Notes under the pieces: model-generated | Seen by the model: the letters and a program-made list of their open reading frames with translations, nothing else | Told to the model about the DNA's origin: nothing | Databases searched by the model: none | Origin: Annona cherimola | Lineage: Eukaryota; Streptophyta; Magnoliopsida; Magnoliales; Annonaceae | Reading direction: 5' to 3' | Assembly: GCA_030490835.1 (NCBI GenBank) | Contig: CM059972.1 | Location: 89,575,137-89,639,136 of the forward strand | Length of the DNA stretch: 64,000 nucleotides | Part shown: positions 58,739-64,000 of the stretch, in pieces | Layout of the letters: the number at the start of each line of letters is the position of its first letter | How positions within the stretch are numbered: position 1 is the stretch's first letter | Position numbers and translations under genes: made by a program

Positions 58739-59028
58739 GGGTGTGTTTGGTTGGAGGTAAAACTTTTGATGAAAAGTTTTTGGAGTAGAAGTTGTCAAAT
58801 CAATAGAAAGTGATGTGATATAATAGGAGTAATGACGAGGAGTAAAGAGAATAAAGTTAAAATAGATAGGTTAGTTGTATGGGTAGTTGTGTAAAAATGA
58901 TTGAAAAGTAGGGTATTTGTATAGAAAAGTGTGAAAAAATAATTAAAAAATAGAATAATTATGGAGAGTGAAAAGTTTTAGATGGAAAAGTTTTAGTTGA
59001 CACTTTTTTGTCCTAAACAAACACACCC
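58739..59028 (+). mobile_element. MITE family A, full-length (290 bp)
   Basis: GGGTGTGTTTGGTTGGAGG to AAACAAACACACCC, with target duplication CTA at 58736-58738 and 59029-59031. Very close to the copy at 50858-51148 along its whole length. Confidence 0.87.
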
Positions 59029-59643
59029 CTAGTGTACTTCCTTATTAGAAAAGAATTATTAGCCAACACATGACTAGCACGACTAATAAAGAGTCCCACC
59101 TTAGTACAAAAAGTCCGAATTTTGTGTCACGGCATGGAAAGTTTATCTCTTATTTTTCTGGAACAATGTTTCCGTAGGTACTATATTAGCACCGTTATTA
59201 GATAACTTAAGTTGCAAATACATATAAATGCAAAATATAAAAATTATTTCATTACAACATTATGTGCAAAAATAAAATATATGGTGAGAATACTTTTATG
59301 AATGAAGCTATCCAAAATCAAAACTATTCTCCATTCACATAAAAAACTATAAGCCATGTATGTTATATGAACATATATTATGCATGAAGATGATTAATTA
59401 CATATTTTAAGAACATAATTAAAAATTAAAATTTTCTATTTGTAGATAATTGTTCATAATTAGGTAGTCTTATTTTGTTATTAGGTATATCACCTCACAT
59501 GTGAGAAGGTCACATGTGAGAAGGTCATCGCGCTAGCGATCAGCGATAAGCCATCATCATATGAGAGTTCTCAAACTCAATGCTAATAATAGCTCACCTT
59601 CCGTGCAAGCTAATACATGAACATTGAGGCCATACCCTCGCAC
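59029..59643. other. Spacer with small CACATGTGAGAAGGT duplication
   Basis: CACATGTGAGAAGGT is present twice back to back near 59493-59523. No gene. Confidence 0.5.
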
Positions 59644-59753
59644 ATGAAGTGATTAATAACCGAGTGTAATCCTAGCCCCTTCAATAGGCAATTTGTATAT
59701 GAAGTGATTAATAACCGAGTGTAATCCTAGCCCCTTCAATAGGCAATTTGTAT
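59644..59753 (+). repeat. Perfect two-copy tandem repeat, 55-bp unit
   Basis: The units starting at 59644 and 59699 appear identical over all 55 bases (ATGAAGTGATTAATAACC ... GGCAATTTGTAT). Identity implies a recent duplication. Confidence 0.92.
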
Positions 59754-60599
59754 AAAAAGTTGCTAAATTAGTCTTAAGTGCCTTCGACGTTAAGGAAAGG
59801 GCTTCTTTTTTATGTAATTGAGTTACACGTAAGTAATTTCATGTAACCCCTCTTTTTTAAATATGTTAATCATTAATGTAAAATTTACTTTATTTATTGT
59901 ATTTATCATCCTTTGTTTGAATACATGCATGGGCCATATTTACTTAAAAATAAATATATTCATGTGAAATTAGGAAATATGCTTAGATCCATTCACATAT
60001 ATATTAGAATATAATAATATTTTATAAGATCATTTATCTACATAGTGGCGATATTTTAACTGGTTTAGATTTCAAAATACTACTTGAAAATTGATATTTA
60101 GTATTAAAGTTTTTTATTATCTTGATTTTACACAGTTACAAATCTAGCCCATATACAACGATACTAACATAATAAAAGAAATTCCATAATAATATAAATA
60201 ATGTTAGATATAATAAATGGAGAGGATTTTTTTAGCAATTATCAAGATATTAAAAATGAAGGAGGTTACAAAGATACGGAGCCCTTAAAAGAATATAGTG
60301 TACCTGTTGTGACTCTTATTTGTGACTAGAGTCCTATTCCTAGTAGATCTCTAATCATGCAGAGGCAATCTTTTACTAGGGTTAGGATAGTGAATCTCGT
60401 ATGTTATAATGCTGCAATAGGCACTCTTGCATAAGAATAAGTTGTTCATGGAGTCAAGTGTGCTCAAGTACCTCTGTCGTACCCTATCATAAATGAGAGT
60501 TCGTTGCAATCGATGGGTATAATTGCAACAAGATGAGAGTTCTTTCCTACTGTATTGATCGAATAAGAGCAATTGTTCTCCCTTTAATAAAACAAGAGC
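59754..60599. other. Spacer; 60300-60600 moderately GC-richer
   Basis: 60300-60600 has a 73-codon minus frame (60351-60572) with no recognised motif and may be decayed coding or LTR sequence. Otherwise AT-rich. Confidence 0.4.
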
Positions 60600-60772
60600 A
60601 AGGAGTCCTTTCCCAGGTGGTCCCGACAGGCGATTTCATTCGCGCTCGGTACCGGGTGAAGGCAGGGGAACTGGTTTAATTTTGGCGCCTGAGTGCTAGA
60701 AGACGGTTAGTTCCTGGGGTGCAGGGGTGTGCGAGAGAGGGCGTTAGGCTGAAGCTTTTTTAGTTTGGCAGT

Positions 60773-62178
60773 ATGAACCCAACCGAAGCAGACCTTCTGG
60801 GAGCGGAGCTGCAAACTATGGCAATTTCCGGTGCAGCTCTGAAGAAGATCAATCCGAGAGAAGAAGCTACGGTCCTCTGCACAATCTGGACATCAAAGTC
60901 ATACAACAAAGAACTGTTCAGGGCAATGATGCGTCGTTTATGGAGAACAACAGGAAGCTTCCATTTTTTAGAAATTGAGGAAAATTTGTATAAGGTTGTT
61001 TTTGCAGAGCAGACTGATAAGGAGAGAGTCATGGCGGGTCGGCCATGGCTGTTCGAGCGAAATCTGGTCCTCCTCATGGACCTCAAAGAGGAGGTCGACC
61101 CTGCCCGTCTGGTGTTTGTCAAAACGTGCGTGTGGATGCAAGTATCTGGTATCCCTCCTTTGGTTGATATGTACCAGCTGGGCCATAGAATTGGACAAAC
61201 GTTTGAGTTTTTGGAAGACATTTCAGTAACAGAAACTGAACTTAAGCTGAGAGTTCAGATTGACTGCAGAGAACCACTAAGGAGAGGGATGTTCATTCAA
61301 GTGGATTCACACAGGAAGAAGTGGATTGCTTTCCAATATGACAAACTTTCAGTTTTCTGCTATTTTGCGGCATCATGGGGCATGCTCACAAGGACTGCAA
61401 CTCATACCGCAAACTGAATAAGAATCTGGCTGAAGCTGACCTGCCATATGGGAGTTCTTTGTGAATGGGATCACGCCCAACACGCTTGAGATCTGATATC
61501 CTGTATGGCAACAGAGTGTAGCCAAGAAGATACCTAGGAAATCAGATGCCAATGCCTATGGAATCAGTGGATGGTGGGAGAAATCCAGGTGGGGATAACG
61601 GAATGGCCCGGGGCAGATTGGTACCACCACATCATGCATCCACATCCATTCACCATGCTGCTGACCCCATCTCCTCGCCCACCCAAGCAGTAAACGACAC
61701 CAGGTTTGGCTCAAGAGCTGGTGAGACCATTTGTTCGTGCGATGAGGATCGAAGCAGCGGGGCATTGGGGGAAAACTCTCCTGTCTATGGACCATCCCAG
61801 GAGAACAGGTCTCTTGACAGGGCTCTTTCTCTTGATCCATAGCCGATCTGGCCTGAAACTATGGACAAGGAACCGGCAGATACTATGCTTGATGGGGAGC
61901 ACAGCCACGACTCTATTGAAGCAAATGGGATGGAAATTCTGGTGCCACACGGACATGAATCATCACGAGAACTTTTCCATAGCGAATCTGAAATGGGCTT
62001 AACCTTGGCACAACAAAGTGTGGAGCAACACCCGAATGAGCACATGAGTGGTTTCTTCCCCAACACCCAGCCGCACATAGGGGAGGATATCATGCCGAGA
62101 TCCAAGGGACAGTGGAAAAGAAAGGCAAGGAATATGGCAATGGAAGAGAATATGGTGTGTCACAAAGGGATGTCCTAA
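60773..62178 (+). pseudogene. LINE ORF1 (DUF4283 domain, zinc knuckle)
   Basis: ATG at 60773 opens 214 codons. The DUF4283 region has NKELFRAMMRRLWRTTGSF, LYKVVFAEQTDKERVMAGRP and FVKTCVWMQVSGIPPL. The zinc-knuckle domain follows from about 61330 (KWIAFQYDKLSVFCYF), but a one-base deletion near 61363 shifts the frame inside the CCHC motif, whose remaining Cys/His codons are readable in the next frame. The C-terminal tail can be followed in pieces to 62178 (acidic, then basic KGQWKRKARN). ORF1 proteins of plant L1 elements bind the element RNA. The start fits the family and is preceded by a GC-rich leader. Confidence 0.83.
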
Positions 62179-62329
62179 AAGGATGGAAAGTTAATGGTCA
62201 ACAATAAGAGAAGTTTCAATGGTGAGCAGATAGAGATGACCCACACTCAGAAGCGAATGAAGTGCAATGAGACAGGTGGTATTGAGGAGGAGGAGGCTGA
62301 GGGGAATCCTCAGCCCCACCTCAGCTAAG

Positions 62330-63190
62330 ATGGCCATTATAGCCTGGAATTGCCATGGGCTTGGGAACCCACACGCAATTCGTTCCCTTCTTGACCTTGT
62401 CAAGAAACAAGATCTCATTCTAATCTTCCTCAGTGAAACGAAAAGGTCAGCTAAAGGGATGGAGGGGATTAGATACAAGTTGAAATTTGATTGTTGTTTT
62501 GCAGTGGATTCTGTGGCTAGGAGTGGCGGGCTGGTGCTCTTTTGGAACAATGCTTTACCAGCATCCATCAATAGCTTCTCCAATCACCATATTGATGCGG
62601 ATTTCTCGGGATGGCGGTTTACTGGCTTCTATGGTCATCCTGAATCCCACTGTCGATCCCAGAGTTGACAAACTTTAAATCGTTTCAGTACCGGGGCTGG
62701 AAATTCATGGCTTGTGCTGGGGGACTTCAATGAGGTTACAGGACCTACTGAATATCTCAATCAGAGGAACCGATCTCAAACTCAAATGGACATGTTTTGT
62801 AATGTTTTGGACAGCTGCAATTTACTGGATCTTGGGTTTGAAGGATCAACCATGACGTGGAGGAAAAATCTCACGGGACTGCATCGTGTTGAAGCAAGGT
62901 TGGACAGGGGTTTATCTACGCCCGATTGGTTAGCTCTCTTCCCATTTGCAAAGGTACTCCATCTCTCTACGCCCACTTCGGATCATTGTCCTATCATGTT
63001 GATTTTGGACTCAAGGAAAGATGGAAGGAAACCTCCCAAGGAATTCAGATACGAGCTTTTCTGGGCAAAAGACATCGAGGCGCATCGCGTTGTTAGGCTT
63101 GCATGGTATGCGCAACCTCGTGTGGACCTTCCAACAACTGACCGTCTAGGATGGAAGATCAGGTCTTGCTGCAAGGATCTATCTAGGTAG
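62330..63190 (+). pseudogene. LINE ORF2 endonuclease domain (rest missing)
   Basis: Starts MAIIAWNCHGLGNP, the standard plant L1 ORF2 opening. The apurinic-type endonuclease is nearly complete: the metal-binding Glu in LSETKRS, GDFNE, RLDRGL and the final SDHCPIML. It would nick target DNA to prime reverse transcription. A stop at 62666-62668 and disorder around 62640-62700 break it. A TAG at 63188-63190 falls where the family has a Trp. Shortly after, similarity ends, before the RT domain. Confidence 0.87.
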
Positions 63191-63254
63191 AACTGCAAGA
63201 AAAGGGGCAATTTAAGGACTGCAATTGACCATAAACAAAGTGTCATAGGAGTGG

Positions 63255-64000
63255 GAAAGTAAATTACAAATTGCGATTAGACCCAACCCATGCTCTGGCC
63301 CGACCCGGCTCGATGGAGGTTCGGTTATAAAGAGGAGCCCGCGAGTTAGGGTTTCATCTTTCATTTGAGCCCGACTCCGTTTCCCTCTCTTCTCTTCCTG
63401 TCCTCTGCTTCTTCTTTTCTTTTCCTCCTATTCAGTACAATCCAACTATGGATTTCTTCAAGAAATCTCTACCAACTGCCTTGAAGGTCATTGATTCCAG
63501 TCAAGGAAGCTCCGAATTTCTGCAATCCAAGCCTAGGGCCGCTGTTTTTTGGGAAAATCACGATTAAGGTAAGTAGATGCTACCCTTTCTTGATTGAATG
63601 ATGAAATATCGTATTAAACATGATATGAAACTGGAGGGAATACATGACACCCAACAAATTCATGGTTTGGGGCGTAGTGTTCGTAACAGTTAAGGTAAGT
63701 AAGGATTGAGGAGAATTTGCCGTGAATGAGTGAATTTATGAAGTAGAGGACTCGTTAGCAGCTTTTGTATTCTTAAAATGTGATGTTAGTTGATTCGGTT
63801 CAAACGAGGGTACGAATTAGAGATTTTCTCTTTCTCTGCCTACCATGTGTTTGTTAAAATGCTCGTGTGTCAGTTTTATACATTGAATTGAAAGTAAACC
63901 CTGTTGATTTGTATGTGTGGTTCGTGACATGTATTCTTGTATGTTATGTATGATGTGTTATTTAAAACGATGGGTTGTAAAAGGGTTGTTCATGGCCCCT
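63255..64000 (+). promoter_or_regulatory. Promoter/leader region, possibly an LTR, running off the window
   Basis: A TATA-like GGTTATAAAGAGG at about 63323-63335 is followed by GAGTTAGGGTTTCATC and a CT-rich leader. An ATG at 63448 in good context then opens 39 codons (MDFFKKSLPTALKVIDSSQG...), ending with TAA at 63565-63567. TTAAGGTAAGTA, with a splice-donor-like AAG/GTAAGT, occurs at 63564-63575 and again at 63690-63701. This could be a host first exon or the U3-R-U5 of a Ty3-type LTR inserted into the LINE. No decision is possible without the sequence to the right. Confidence 0.4.

Larger units (their letters stand above)
60600..63245 (+). mobile_element. L1-like LINE, 3'-truncated
   Basis: A GC-richer block with a 5' leader (60600-60772), ORF1 and the endonuclease part of ORF2 in the normal L1 order. 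Reverse transcriptase, RNase H and poly(A) are absent. LINEs are usually cut at the 5' end, so loss of the 3' end implies a later deletion or an insertion at about 63240-63260. Nonsense codons and frameshifts are scattered throughout. Confidence 0.85.

Noticed and set aside
60351..60572. 73-codon minus-strand frame before the LINE
   Set aside because: No motif, no promoter and no continuation on either side; may be decayed sequence.

Overview
The window looks like plant nuclear DNA, probably from an angiosperm with a repeat-rich genome. It is strongly AT-rich. It holds degenerate plant retrotransposons of several classes, an endogenous caulimovirid copy, a fragment of a plant-type UDP-glycosyltransferase and many small inverted-repeat transposons. 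I found no intact host protein-coding gene, no tRNA or rRNA gene and no CRISPR array. Every recognisable reading frame is a piece of a mobile element, a captured gene fragment or viral remains, and almost all carry stops or frameshifts. All calls rest on reading motifs by eye; no database search was run.

Layout. 0.7-1.8 kb: a Pack-MULE with 114-bp terminal inverted repeats and a 10-bp target duplication, carrying a broken UGT fragment. 2.1-8.45 kb: a 5'-truncated Sirevirus-like Ty1/copia element on the minus strand, with a 1.83-kb 3' LTR full of GTCGAC palindromes. 9.8-10.6 kb: an LTR-like promoter region. 14.73-19.70 kb: a candidate 5-kb element with a 10-bp target duplication, containing a two-level tandem array (10-bp units inside ~205-bp units). 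21.0-26.4 kb: gag-like remains followed by a heavily decayed Ty1/copia polyprotein on the plus strand. 30.9-32.8 kb: an LTR-like stretch with a 43-bp minisatellite.

33.99-44.66 kb: a diverged direct segmental duplication. Its left copy contains a rearranged endogenous pararetrovirus (35.19-39.65 kb) whose coat-protease-RT part and leader-PBS-movement part lie head to head. The right copy lacks the virus and so serves as an empty-site comparison. Between the two copies lies a 1317-bp non-autonomous hAT element (41.5-42.9 kb).

45.8-59.0 kb: a dense cluster of miniature elements. One family with GGGTGTGTTTGG ends and 3-bp target duplications has about ten copies, one of them split by a second foldback element. 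The cluster also holds a 534-bp LINE 3' end with poly(A) and target duplication, and a GC-rich island at 56.7-57.15 kb. 60.6-63.24 kb: an L1-like LINE with ORF1 and endonuclease but no reverse transcriptase. It ends against a promoter-like or LTR-like sequence that runs off the window.

The elements do not form a pathway. The window records successive insertions, in which nesting, target duplications and the segmental duplication give a partial order of events.
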